DNA of 64,000 nt from Halovulum dunhuangense (GTDB taxonomy: Bacteria > Pseudomonadota > Alphaproteobacteria > Rhodobacterales > Rhodobacteraceae). Shown piece after piece: positions 38,090 to 46,589 of this stretch. Location: assembly GCF_013093415.1 (NCBI RefSeq), contig NZ_JABFBC010000001.1, positions 1,984,001 to 2,048,000 on the forward strand, in the 5' to 3' direction. The notes below the pieces were generated by a model that was not told the DNA's origin, searched no databases, and saw only the letters and a list, made by a program, of their open reading frames with translations. Position numbers and translations under genes: made by a program. Within the stretch, counting starts at the first letter, position 1, and every line of letters begins with the position of its first letter.

Positions 38090-39135
38090 GCGTCACCCGC
38101 ATCAACCTGGCGCTACAGGGCGGGGGCGCGCATGGCGCCTTTACCTGGGGGGTGCTCGACCGGCTTCTGGAGGACGAAAGCCTCGAGATCGAGGGCATCA
38201 CCGCCACCTCCGCGGGCGCGATGAACGCGGCCGCACTCAAGGCGGGCTGGCTTCGGGGCGGTCATGCGGGCGCGCGCGCCCAGCTGGCCGCCTTCTGGGA
38301 GGAGATCTCGGCTCACACGGCGTTGCCCGATCCGATGCTGCAAAGCTGGCTGGCAGCCCTTGCCCCCGACCCGGTGCTGATCTCGGGCATGATCGAGGCA
38401 AGCCCCGCCTGGTTCGCGCTCGACACCGCGTCGCGGCTGTTCTCGCCCTACCAGACCAACCCGCTGGGCATCCATCCGCTGCGCCCCGTCGTCGAGAAGA
38501 TGCTCGATTTCGACATGGTCTGCGCGGCCGATGGGCCGAAGCTGTTCGTCGCCGCCACCAATGTGCGCTCGGGCAAGGTGCGGATCTTTTCGGGGGCCGA
38601 GATCAGCCCCGACGCGCTGCTCGCCTCGGCCTGCCTGCCCACGCTCTACCAGGCGGTCGAGATCGATGACCCCGCAACCGGCCGGCGGGAGGCCTATTGG
38701 GACGGCGGCTACATGGGCAACCCGGCCCTGTTCCCGCTGTTCTACGAGACCCGGTCCGAGGACATCCTGATCGTCCACATCAACCCGATCCACCGCGAGA
38801 CGCTGCCCCGCACCGCGACCGAGATCCAGAACCGCATCAACGAGATCAGCTTCAATTCCTCGCTGCTGCGCGGGTTGCGCGCCATCGCCTTCGCGCACCG
38901 GCTGCTGGCCGAGGGCCATATCGCGCCGGGCAGCATGAAGGACGTGCGCATCCATCAGGTGATGGACGACGCGTTGATGACGAAGCTGGGCGTTGCGACC
39001 AAGCTTACGCCGAACCGCGCGCTCCTTCTGCGGCTGCGCGATGCGGGGCGGGCGCGGATGGATGCGTTTCTCGCGCATCACCGCGACGACCTGGGCCGGC
39101 ACGGCACCGTCGATCTGCGCGAGCTGTACGACTAG
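38086..39135 (+). CDS. Patatin-like phospholipase family protein
   Basis: A 349-residue serine acyl hydrolase. The oxyanion loop is LQGGGAHGAFTWGVLD, the nucleophile elbow TATSAGAMNAAA (Ser42) and the dyad Asp is Asp206 in YWDGGYMGNP. The normal G-x-S-x-G elbow here reads A-T-S-A-G. The only start that includes the GGG loop is TTG 38086, which overlaps the bdhA stop (TTGA). The tight coupling to 3-hydroxybutyrate dehydrogenase suggests a role in PHB or storage-lipid hydrolysis (inference). The stop shares CTAG with the stop of the convergent XRE gene. Confidence 0.88.
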   Translation: MSVTRINLALQGGGAHGAFTWGVLDRLLEDESLEIEGITATSAGAMNAAALKAGWLRGGHAGARAQLAAFWEEISAHTALPDPMLQSWLAALAPDPVLISGMIEASPAWFALDTASRLFSPYQTNPLGIHPLRPVVEKMLDFDMVCAADGPKLFVAATNVRSGKVRIFSGAEISPDALLASACLPTLYQAVEIDDPATGRREAYWDGGYMGNPALFPLFYETRSEDILIVHINPIHRETLPRTATEIQNRINEISFNSSLLRGLRAIAFAHRLLAEGHIAPGSMKDVRIHQVMDDALMTKLGVATKLTPNRALLLRLRDAGRARMDAFLAHHRDDLGRHGTVDLRELYD

Positions 39136-39764
39136 GGGGTGCTGGTCACCCACAGGATCACGGCGTCATCCTCGGACACGCTGATGACGTTGTGGCCCAT
39201 CGCCGCGTCGTAATAGGCGCTGTCGCCCCGGCGCAGGCGGATGGGGGCGTAGAACTCGGTGTAGAACTCGACGATGCCCGACAGGACATAGAGGAATTCC
39301 TCGCCGTCATGGCGCACCCAGCCATCGAAATCGTCGATGGACCGCGCACGCACCACGGCGCGATAGGGCAGCATCTGCTTGCCGCGCAGGTCGGTCGCGA
39401 GGATCTCGTGCTCGTAGGTCTTGGTCGGATGCGGCAGCCCCTCGCCCGAGCGGGTGATCGCGCGCCGCGCCATCGTCCTGGAGGTCTTTGGCGGCGTGAA
39501 AAGCTGCGGCACCGAGATGTCGAGCCCCTGCGCCAGCTTCTGAACCGCCTCGAAGGTGGGCGACATCTGCTCGTTCTCGATCTTGGACAGGGTCGATCGC
39601 GCAAGCCCCGCCTTCTGCGCCGCCTGTTCCAGCGTCCAGTTGCGCGCCTTGCGCAATTCGCGCACCCGCTTGCCCAGGTTCAGCGCCTCGACGGGGGACT
39701 CCTCCTCGCCCTGCCGCGCGACCCGCAGCAGCGAGGGTTCCTGACTTTCATCGCTCATCGACAT
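39132..39764 (-). CDS. XRE-cupin transcriptional regulator
   Basis: A 210-residue regulator. The helix-turn-helix (about 28-85) has VRELRKARNWTLEQAAQKAG and LARSTLSKIENEQMSPTFEA. The C-terminal cupin_2 domain (about 130-208) has DDFDGWVRHDGEEFLYVLSG, EFYTEFYAPIRLRRGDSAYY and MGHNVISVSEDDA. Such proteins usually sense a small ligand and control a neighbouring catabolic gene. It is divergent from an acyl-CoA ligase gene only 31 bases away, its probable target. An ATG at 39758 is a possible alternative start. Confidence 0.9.
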   Translation of the reverse strand: MSMSDESQEPSLLRVARQGEEESPVEALNLGKRVRELRKARNWTLEQAAQKAGLARSTLSKIENEQMSPTFEAVQKLAQGLDISVPQLFTPPKTSRTMARRAITRSGEGLPHPTKTYEHEILATDLRGKQMLPYRAVVRARSIDDFDGWVRHDGEEFLYVLSGIVEFYTEFYAPIRLRRGDSAYYDAAMGHNVISVSEDDAVILWVTSTP

Positions 39765-39795
39765 TCCCGTGCCAGCCGGTCTAGAGACGTGTCAT

Positions 39796-41358
39796 ATGTC
39801 AGGCATGGACGACATGACAACAGCCGAAGCCCTCTCGCTGGTGGATGCCGGCGCGCCGCCGCCCTGCCCCGCGCAGTTCAACCTGGCCGCGCACACGCTG
39901 GCCGCCGCCCGCACGACCCCGGACAAGATCGCGCTGGAGGTGATCGACGCGCCGGGCCATGTCGCGGGGCGCTGGACCTTTGCGGAAGTGGATGCAGCCG
40001 TGCGCGGCACCATGACCGGGCTTGCGCGCGCGGGTTTGCGCCCCGGCGACAGGCTGCTGCTGCGGATCGGGCACAGCATGGATTTCCCGATCCTGTTCTT
40101 CGCCGCGACCGGGATGGGCGCGCTGCCCGTTCCCACCTCGCCGCAGCTGACGGCGCGGGAGGTGGCCGTCGCGGCCGAGACGGTGGCGCCGCGGCTGGTG
40201 GCGCTGGGGGACGGGCTGGACGCGCCGCCGGGCCTGCCGGTGCTGCGGGCCGACGCCTATCGCCCCTTTCGCGACCTGCCGCCCGCGGATTTCGCCGACA
40301 CAAGGGCGGGCGATCCGGCCTATCTCGTCTTCACCTCGGGCACCGGGGGCAGTCCCAAGGCGGTGGTGCATGCGCATCGCGCGGGCTGGGCACGGCGGAT
40401 GATGTGGGCCGACTGGTATGACCTGCGTCCCGAGGACCGGCTGCTGCATGCGGGCGCGTTCAACTGGACCTTCACGCTGGGGACCGGGCTGACGGACCCC
40501 TGGGCCGCGGGGGCGACGGCGCTGATCTATGCCGGGCCGCCCGACCGGGGCGTGTTCTCGGCCATCGCCGCCGCGCATGGACCCACCATCCTGGCCGGCG
40601 CGCCGGGCGTGTTCCGCCAGCTTCTGGGCAGCGGCACCGTCACCCGGCAGGCGTTCGCCAGCCTGCGCCACGGGCTGTCGGCGGGCGACCGCCTGCCCGA
40701 GCGCATCCGCGCCGAGTGGCGCGAGATCACCGGCACCGACATCCACGAGGCGCTGGGCATGTCCGAGGTCAGCACCTACGCCTCGGACGCGCCCGGCAGG
40801 CCCGGCATGCGCCCGCAGCGCGGCCGCCGCGTCGCGGTGCTGGGCGAGGATGGCGCGCCGGTCCCGATCCGGGAGGTGGGGCGGCTTGCCGTCTCGGGCC
40901 GCGATCCGGGGCTGATGCTTGGCTACTGGCAGGGCGCCGGCATGGCCCCGAACCTGCCCCTGGAAGGCGAGTGGTTCCTGACCGGCGATCTGGCGGTGAT
41001 GGACGCCGCGGGCGCCCTGACCCACCGGGGCCGGGCCGACGACGTGATGAACGCGGGCGGCTACCGCGTCTCGGCCACGGAAGTGGAGGAGGTGCTGACC
41101 GCCCATCCGGGCGTGGCCGAGGCGGCGGTTCTGGCACTGCCCGTGCGCGCCGACGTCGAGGTGATCGCCGCCTTCGTGGTGCCCGCCGAAGGCGCGAGCC
41201 TGTCCGAGGATGCGCTGGCCGGCCATTGCGCGGCCGGGCTTGCCCGCTACAAGTGCCCGCGAATGATCAAATTTCTCGACGCGCTGCCGCGCACCCCCAC
41301 CGGCAAGGTGCTCAAGCGCCGCCTGCGCGCCGAGCACAGCCTGACGGAGTCGCCATGA
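39796..41358 (+). CDS. AMP-dependent acyl/aryl-CoA ligase
   Basis: A ~520-residue ANL-superfamily ligase. Core motifs: YLVFTSGTGGSPKAVVHAHR (P-loop), HEALGMSEVSTY, GEWFLTGDLAVMD, GRADDVMNAGGYRVSATEVE and the catalytic Lys in PRTPTGKVLKRRLRAE. Overall layout resembles benzoate/2-aminobenzoate-CoA ligases, but the acid substrate cannot be set by eye. ATGs at 39796, 39805 and 39814 are all possible starts. The 3' end is coupled to a FrnE-type gene by an ATGA overlap. Confidence 0.87.
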   Translation: MSGMDDMTTAEALSLVDAGAPPPCPAQFNLAAHTLAAARTTPDKIALEVIDAPGHVAGRWTFAEVDAAVRGTMTGLARAGLRPGDRLLLRIGHSMDFPILFFAATGMGALPVPTSPQLTAREVAVAAETVAPRLVALGDGLDAPPGLPVLRADAYRPFRDLPPADFADTRAGDPAYLVFTSGTGGSPKAVVHAHRAGWARRMMWADWYDLRPEDRLLHAGAFNWTFTLGTGLTDPWAAGATALIYAGPPDRGVFSAIAAAHGPTILAGAPGVFRQLLGSGTVTRQAFASLRHGLSAGDRLPERIRAEWREITGTDIHEALGMSEVSTYASDAPGRPGMRPQRGRRVAVLGEDGAPVPIREVGRLAVSGRDPGLMLGYWQGAGMAPNLPLEGEWFLTGDLAVMDAAGALTHRGRADDVMNAGGYRVSATEVEEVLTAHPGVAEAAVLALPVRADVEVIAAFVVPAEGASLSEDALAGHCAAGLARYKCPRMIKFLDALPRTPTGKVLKRRLRAEHSLTESP

Positions 41359-42014
41359 CCACGACGCTCGACATCATTTCGGACCCGATCTGCCCCTGGT
41401 GCCATATCGGCAAGGCGCGGCTCGACCGGGCGCTGGAGGCGCGGCCCGGGCATCCCTTCCTGATCCGCTGGCGCCCCTTCCAGCTCAATCCCGACATGCC
41501 GCCCGAGGGGGCGGACCGGCGCACCTATCTCGAGACGAAGTTCGGCGGGCCCGAGCGGGCCGCGCAGGTCTACGCCCGGATCAACGATGTCGCGACCGAA
41601 AGCGGACTCGATCTGGATTTCGAGCGGATCTCGCGCACGCCCAACACGCTCGACGCACACCGCCTGCTTCGCTGGGCCGGGGTCGAGGGGCGGCAGAGCC
41701 TGGTCGCGAACCAGCTTTTCCACCGCTACTTCGTCAATGGCGAGGATATCGGCGCGCATTCGGTGCTGGTCGATGTGGCCAGCAGCACGGGGCTCGATCC
41801 GGATATGGTCGCGCGCCTGCTGGCGGGGGACGCGGACAAGGCCGAGGTTCTGGCCGAGGATCAGGCCGCCCGCGATATGGGCGTGACGGGGGTTCCCACC
41901 TTCATCATCGGCGGCCGCTATGTCGTGACCGGCGCGCAGGAAAGCGCGACGTGGTTGAAGATAATAGACGAACTAATTGAGAAAACAGAAGAACTGTCGC
42001 GCTCGCGCCCTTGA
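41355..42014 (+). CDS. DsbA-family oxidoreductase, FrnE type
   Basis: A 219-residue thioredoxin-fold protein with no signal peptide, so cytoplasmic. The active site is CPWC (SDPICPWCHIGKARLD), with a helical insert and the cis-Pro segment GVTGVPTFIIGGRYVVTGAQ. FrnE-like proteins act as disulfide isomerases or polyketide-modifying enzymes. The start overlaps the ligase stop, so it probably shares that operon and the XRE-cupin control. Confidence 0.9.
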   Translation: MTTTLDIISDPICPWCHIGKARLDRALEARPGHPFLIRWRPFQLNPDMPPEGADRRTYLETKFGGPERAAQVYARINDVATESGLDLDFERISRTPNTLDAHRLLRWAGVEGRQSLVANQLFHRYFVNGEDIGAHSVLVDVASSTGLDPDMVARLLAGDADKAEVLAEDQAARDMGVTGVPTFIIGGRYVVTGAQESATWLKIIDELIEKTEELSRSRP

Positions 42015-42142
42015 GTGCGATGTGAACTGCCCGATTTTCGCCATGGTTGCGGCGCCTTCAGGCCGTGAATCATTCAGATATTGGAAAGTGTTTAGAGTCA
42101 CGATTGCAGCAGTAAACTCTGGCCCCGCTGCAGGAGAGACCC

Positions 42143-42382
42143 ATGAAATCCGCACTTTCGCTTGGCGCGCTGCTCGCACTGCTTGGCGCATGCGCTGCCC
42201 CCGCGCCGCAGGACAGCACCTCGGCCGATTTCAGCCCGATGGTGACCAAGGCCCAGTTCTGCGCCCCTGACACCGCGCAGCCCTGCACCGGCACCGGGCA
42301 GGCAGAATTGCGGAACCCGGCGCCTGCCAGCGGCAACCGTTCGGGAAGCACGATGTTCCGGGCGCTCTCGCGGTTGTTCTAG
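42143..42382 (+). CDS. Small secreted lipoprotein, unknown
   Basis: A 79-residue protein with a lipoprotein signal peptide, MKSALSLGALLALLGAC, and the lipid-anchored Cys17. The mature part is short (about 63 residues) with two further cysteines (QFCAPDTAQPC). CAGGAGAGACCC precedes the start. The 128 bases upstream are clearly richer in A/T than their surroundings, which suggests an independent promoter, though no convincing -35/-10 pair was found. I do not recognise the family. Confidence 0.7.
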   Translation: MKSALSLGALLALLGACAAPAPQDSTSADFSPMVTKAQFCAPDTAQPCTGTGQAELRNPAPASGNRSGSTMFRALSRLF

Positions 42383-42394
42383 GGCCGCCCCGCC

Positions 42395-45300
42395 TCAGCC
42401 GGTCTTCTTCTTCGGCGCGCCTTCGGCCGCAAGCTTTGCCAGTTCGGTCACGATGGCGTATGCGCCGCGGATCTTGTCCGCGTCCCTGCTCCAGTCGCGG
42501 CGGACAACCAGCTTGTTGTCCTTGATCCTGGCCAGCCCGTTTTCCCCGCGGATGTAATCCACCAGTCCTGCCGGGTTCGCGAAGCGGTTGTTGTGGAACA
42601 GGATCACCGCGCCCTTCGGCCCGCCATCCAGCTTGGCGATGCCCGCCCGCTTGCACACGCCCTTGATGCGGACGACGTTCATCAGCACGTTCACTTCCTT
42701 GGGCAACGGGCCGAAGCGGTCGATCAGTTCGGCGGCGAAACCCTCCATCTCGACCTTGGTCGCAAGGCTCGACAGCCGCCGGTAAAGGCCCAGCCGCACG
42801 TCCAGATCCTCGACGTAATCGGCCGGGATCAGCACCGGCACGCCCAGGTTGATCTGCGGCGCCCAGCCTTCGTCGGATTCGCTGATGCCTTCCAGTTCGC
42901 CCGATTTCAGCTTGGCGATCGCCTCTTCCAGCATGTCCTGGTAGAGTTCGTAGCCCACCTCGCGGACATGGCCCGACTGCTCGTCGCCCAGCAGATTGCC
43001 CGCCCCGCGGATATCGAGGTCCTGGCTTGCCAGCGTGAACCCCGCGCCAAGACTGTCGAGCGAGCCCAGCACCCGAAGCCGCTTTTCCGCCTGCACGGTC
43101 AGCCTGGCGCGCGGCTCTGTCGTGAAATAGGCATAGGCGCGGATCTTGGACCGGCCCACCCGGCCCCGGATCTGGTAGAGCTGCGCCAGCCCGAACATGT
43201 CGGCGCGATGCACGATCAGCGTGTTCGCGGACGGAATGTCTAGACCCGATTCCACGATGGTCGTGGCCAGCAGCACATCCGCCTGCCCGTCGTAGAAGGC
43301 GTTCATCCGCTGGTCCAGCTCTCCGGCCGCCATCTGCCCATGCGCCACGATCACCCGCACCTCGGGCACCTGTTCGCGCAGGAAGCTTTCCATCTCTGCG
43401 ATATCTGTGATCCGCGGCACGACGAAGAAGCTTTGCCCGCCGCGGTAATGCTCGCGCAGAAGCGCCTCGCGGATGGTGACGCCGTCGAACTCGCTGACAT
43501 AGGTGCGGATCGCCAGCCGGTCCACCGGCGGGGTCGCGATCAGCGACAGGTCCCGAACCCCCGTCAATGCGAGTTGCAGCGTGCGCGGGATCGGCGTCGC
43601 CGTCATCGTCAGCACATGCACCTCAGAGCGAAGCTGCTTCAGCCGCTCCTTGTGGGCGACGCCGAATTTCTGCTCTTCGTCGATGATGACAAGTCCCAGG
43701 TGGGCGAACTTCACCGACTTCGCCAGAAGCGCGTGGGTGCCGATGACGATATTCACATCGCCCCGGCTCAGCCCCTCGCGGGTTTCACCCGCCTCGCGCG
43801 CGCCCACGAAGCGCGAAAGCTGGCGCACCGTGACGGGCATGCCGCGGAAACGCTCGGCAAAGGCCTTGTAGTGCTGGCGCGCAAGCAGCGTTGTGGGGGC
43901 AATGACCGCCACCTGCTGGCCCGACATCGCGGCGACAAAGGCCGCGCGCAGCGCGACCTCGGTCTTGCCGAAGCCCACATCGCCGCAGATCAGCCGGTCC
44001 ATCGGGCGGCCCGAGGACAGATCGCCCAGCACATCCTCGATCGCGTTCAGCTGGTCGTCCGTCTCCTGGTAGGGGAAGCGGGCGCAGAAGGCGTCCCACA
44101 GGTCTTCGGGCGGGGTCAGCGCGGGCGCGCTGCGCAACGCCCGCTCGGCCGCTATCCGGATCAGCCGGTCGGCCATCTCGCGGATGCGTTCCTTCAGCTT
44201 CGCCTTCCTGGCCTGCCAGGCGCCACCGCCCAGCCGGTCGAGAAGCCCCTCTTCATGGCCGTAGCGGCTGAGCAGCTCGATGTTCTCCACCGGCAGGAAC
44301 AGCCGGTCGCCCCCGGCATATTCAAGCGCCAGGCACTCATGCGGCGCGCCGGCTGCCGTGACGGTCACAAGCCCCGTGTAGCGCCCGACGCCGTGTTCGA
44401 CATGCACGACCAGGTCGCCTGTTGTCAGCGCATTCGCTTCGGTCAGGAAGTTCTCGGCCTTGCGCCGGCGCTTCGGCGCGCGGATCAGCCTGTCGCCCAG
44501 GATGTCCTGTTCGGTGATGACCGTCAGCCCCGGCGCGGTGAAGCCCTGCTCCAGTCCCATCACGGCCAGGAACAGCCCGCCCGCGCCGCTGGGCAGGTCC
44601 CTCACGGTGGCGATGGGTTTCGCGCCCTCGACGCCGGTATCCTCCAGCAGGGTGCCCATCCGCTCGCGCGCGCCTTCGGAATAGGTCGCAAGGATCACAT
44701 GGGTTTCGCGCAGCCGGGCGCGGACATGATCGGCCAGCGCACCGAAAAGGCTTACCTCCTCGCGCTGGCGTTCGGGCGCGAAGCTGCGGCCCACGCGCGC
44801 ACCGGCATCGGTCACGTTCAGGCCCACGGGCTGGGGCAGGACCGACAACTGACGCACGGCCCGGCCATCGAGAGCGCGGGTCCAGGCGGCGTCGTCCAGG
44901 TACAGAAGGCCGGGCGCCACGGGCTTGTAGACGGTGCCGATGCGGCCCCGGTCCTTCATCGCCTCGCGCCGGGCGTCGTACTGGTCGGCGATACCGTCCC
45001 AGCGGCTTTGCCGTGCGGCCTCCAGCTGGTCGTCCAGCAGCACCGGCGCGCCGGGCAGGTAGTCAAAGATCGTCTCCAGCCGGTCATGGAAGAAGGGCAG
45101 CCAGTGTTCCATCCCCTGGTGCTTTCGCCCGGCGCTGACCGCCTCGTAGAGCGGATCATCGCTGCCCGCGGCGCCGAACTCGATCCGGTAATTCTGCCGG
45201 AAGCGCTGGATCGCGGGCGCATCGAGGATGATCTCTGAGGCGGGCGACAGGTCGATGCCCTTTTCCGCAGCCCCGCTGCGCTGGGTCGCGGGATCGAAGC

Positions 45301-45871
45301 GGCGCACGCCATCCAGAACGTCGCCGAACAGGTCCAGCCGCAGCGGCTGGTCCGCCCCCGGCGGGAAAATGTCGATCAGCCCGCCGCGCACCGCGAAATC
45401 GCCCGGCTCGGTCACGGTGGGCGCCTGCGCGTAGCCCATGCGGATCAGGAATTCCTTCAGCGCGTCCACGTCGATCTGCCGGCCGACCTGCGCGGTGAAG
45501 CTGGCGGCGGCCACCGTCTCGCGCGCGGGCACGAACTGCGCCGCGGCCGAAAGCGTGGTCAGCAGCGCGAAACGGCCCGGCATGCCATCGGCCAGCCCCG
45601 CCAGCACCGACATGCGCGCGGCCGAGATTTCGGCCGCCGGCGAAATGCGGTCATAGGGCAGGCAGTCCCAGGCGGGAAAGCTGATCACCGGCAGCTCGGG
45701 CGCAAAGAAGGCAAGCGCCGCGCGCATCGACTCGAGCCGGGCGCCATCGCGCGCGACATGGATCACCGGGCCCTGCCCCGCCTCTGCAAGGCGGGCCAGA
45801 ACGGTTGCGTCGAATCCCTCGGGCGCCCCGCCGATCGTGGACCGGCCGGGTTTTGGCGGCTGCATGTTCAT
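42395..45871 (-). CDS. mfd: Transcription-repair coupling factor
   Basis: A 1158-residue DNA translocase that removes RNA polymerase stalled at lesions and recruits UvrA. The N-terminal UvrB-like region has VISFPAWDCLPYDRISP. The RNA polymerase interaction domain has LVVHVEHGVGRYTGLVTV and EYAGGDRLFLPVEN. The RecG-like motor has GDVGFGKTEVALRAAF (Walker A), IIDEEQKFGVAHKERLK (motif II) and TMTATPIPRTLQLAL. The C-terminal TRCF domain covers the last ~130 residues. Length is normal. Start could be ATG 45871 or 45865. Confidence 0.97.
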   Translation of the reverse strand: MNMQPPKPGRSTIGGAPEGFDATVLARLAEAGQGPVIHVARDGARLESMRAALAFFAPELPVISFPAWDCLPYDRISPAAEISAARMSVLAGLADGMPGRFALLTTLSAAAQFVPARETVAAASFTAQVGRQIDVDALKEFLIRMGYAQAPTVTEPGDFAVRGGLIDIFPPGADQPLRLDLFGDVLDGVRRFDPATQRSGAAEKGIDLSPASEIILDAPAIQRFRQNYRIEFGAAGSDDPLYEAVSAGRKHQGMEHWLPFFHDRLETIFDYLPGAPVLLDDQLEAARQSRWDGIADQYDARREAMKDRGRIGTVYKPVAPGLLYLDDAAWTRALDGRAVRQLSVLPQPVGLNVTDAGARVGRSFAPERQREEVSLFGALADHVRARLRETHVILATYSEGARERMGTLLEDTGVEGAKPIATVRDLPSGAGGLFLAVMGLEQGFTAPGLTVITEQDILGDRLIRAPKRRRKAENFLTEANALTTGDLVVHVEHGVGRYTGLVTVTAAGAPHECLALEYAGGDRLFLPVENIELLSRYGHEEGLLDRLGGGAWQARKAKLKERIREMADRLIRIAAERALRSAPALTPPEDLWDAFCARFPYQETDDQLNAIEDVLGDLSSGRPMDRLICGDVGFGKTEVALRAAFVAAMSGQQVAVIAPTTLLARQHYKAFAERFRGMPVTVRQLSRFVGAREAGETREGLSRGDVNIVIGTHALLAKSVKFAHLGLVIIDEEQKFGVAHKERLKQLRSEVHVLTMTATPIPRTLQLALTGVRDLSLIATPPVDRLAIRTYVSEFDGVTIREALLREHYRGGQSFFVVPRITDIAEMESFLREQVPEVRVIVAHGQMAAGELDQRMNAFYDGQADVLLATTIVESGLDIPSANTLIVHRADMFGLAQLYQIRGRVGRSKIRAYAYFTTEPRARLTVQAEKRLRVLGSLDSLGAGFTLASQDLDIRGAGNLLGDEQSGHVREVGYELYQDMLEEAIAKLKSGELEGISESDEGWAPQINLGVPVLIPADYVEDLDVRLGLYRRLSSLATKVEMEGFAAELIDRFGPLPKEVNVLMNVVRIKGVCKRAGIAKLDGGPKGAVILFHNNRFANPAGLVDYIRGENGLARIKDNKLVVRRDWSRDADKIRGAYAIVTELAKLAAEGAPKKKTG

Positions 45872-45917
45872 GCGCGCGAGGTAGCCCGTCGCGCGGAGTT
45901 CGGCAAGATGGGCCGGC

Positions 45918-46427
45918 TCAGAACCACCAGGGCTGCATCAGCCGCACCTGTTCCCAGATCGCCAGCGCCACCGCGGCCATGATCGCGAGCAGGCCTATCA
46001 GCTGGTTCACCAGCCGCTGGAACCGCACCGCCCCCCGCAGGTCGGCCCCGCGCAGGCCCCGCCGCTCGATCCGGAACGCGGTCTGAAGCGACGTGGCGTA
46101 GATCACCGTCATCGGCAGCAGGATCGTGGCCAGCGCGCGGGCAAGTTCCATCTGCTCCATGACCGAAAAGGTCAGCAGCACCGTCACCAGGAAGGCCGTG
46201 ACCCCGGTCAGCACGACGCCGTAGCGCCGCCCCAGAGCGGTGTAGCGGAACACCTGCGCAAGGATCAGCGCCTCGGTCGCGCGCGCCCAGGGGCCGTCTT
46301 CGGACTTCTCGCGATTGACCTCGAGGATCATGTCGAAGGGCACGCCAAGGGCGAAGTGGCTCAGGACCGACCAGGTGGCGACATGGCAGATCCAGAACCA
46401 CACGGTCCAGAAGCTGCCGAAGTCCAT
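45918..46427 (-). CDS. Four-helix membrane protein, unknown
   Basis: A 169-residue integral membrane protein with helices at about 5-25, 65-90, 95-115 and 140-160. It has a Trp/Phe-rich N-terminus (FGSFWTVWFWICHVATWSVL) and a conserved-looking HFALGVPFDMILE. Similar Rhodobacteraceae proteins are sometimes labelled as components of a SufBCD complex, for which I know no support. ATG 46427 follows GCAGGAAATC. It is downstream of nothing on its strand and lies 46 bases before mfd, so it may be co-transcribed with mfd. Confidence 0.65.
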   Translation of the reverse strand: MDFGSFWTVWFWICHVATWSVLSHFALGVPFDMILEVNREKSEDGPWARATEALILAQVFRYTALGRRYGVVLTGVTAFLVTVLLTFSVMEQMELARALATILLPMTVIYATSLQTAFRIERRGLRGADLRGAVRFQRLVNQLIGLLAIMAAVALAIWEQVRLMQPWWF

Positions 46428-46589
46428 GATTTCCTGCAAGATCCCCACGCGGGCATGTCTCCGGGCTGTTCCGTTTCCCACCTAACCGAAAGGGCGGGGA
46501 ATTCAATCGTCGATCCTGTCGAAACCCGCGACGTGTTGCGGGGCGCGGCGGCGCATGCCATGAAACACGCAAAAGACACGAGGTAAAAG

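Noticed and set aside
39765-39795. GTCT-AG-AGAC dyad between the XRE-cupin and ligase genes as an operator
   Set aside because: Only four-base arms around a partly symmetric centre; too weak to list as a site, although the gap is the expected operator location.
42100-42135. Possible small RNA or attenuator before the lipoprotein gene
   Set aside because: The dyads are short, have no T tract and no clear promoter; there is not enough support.
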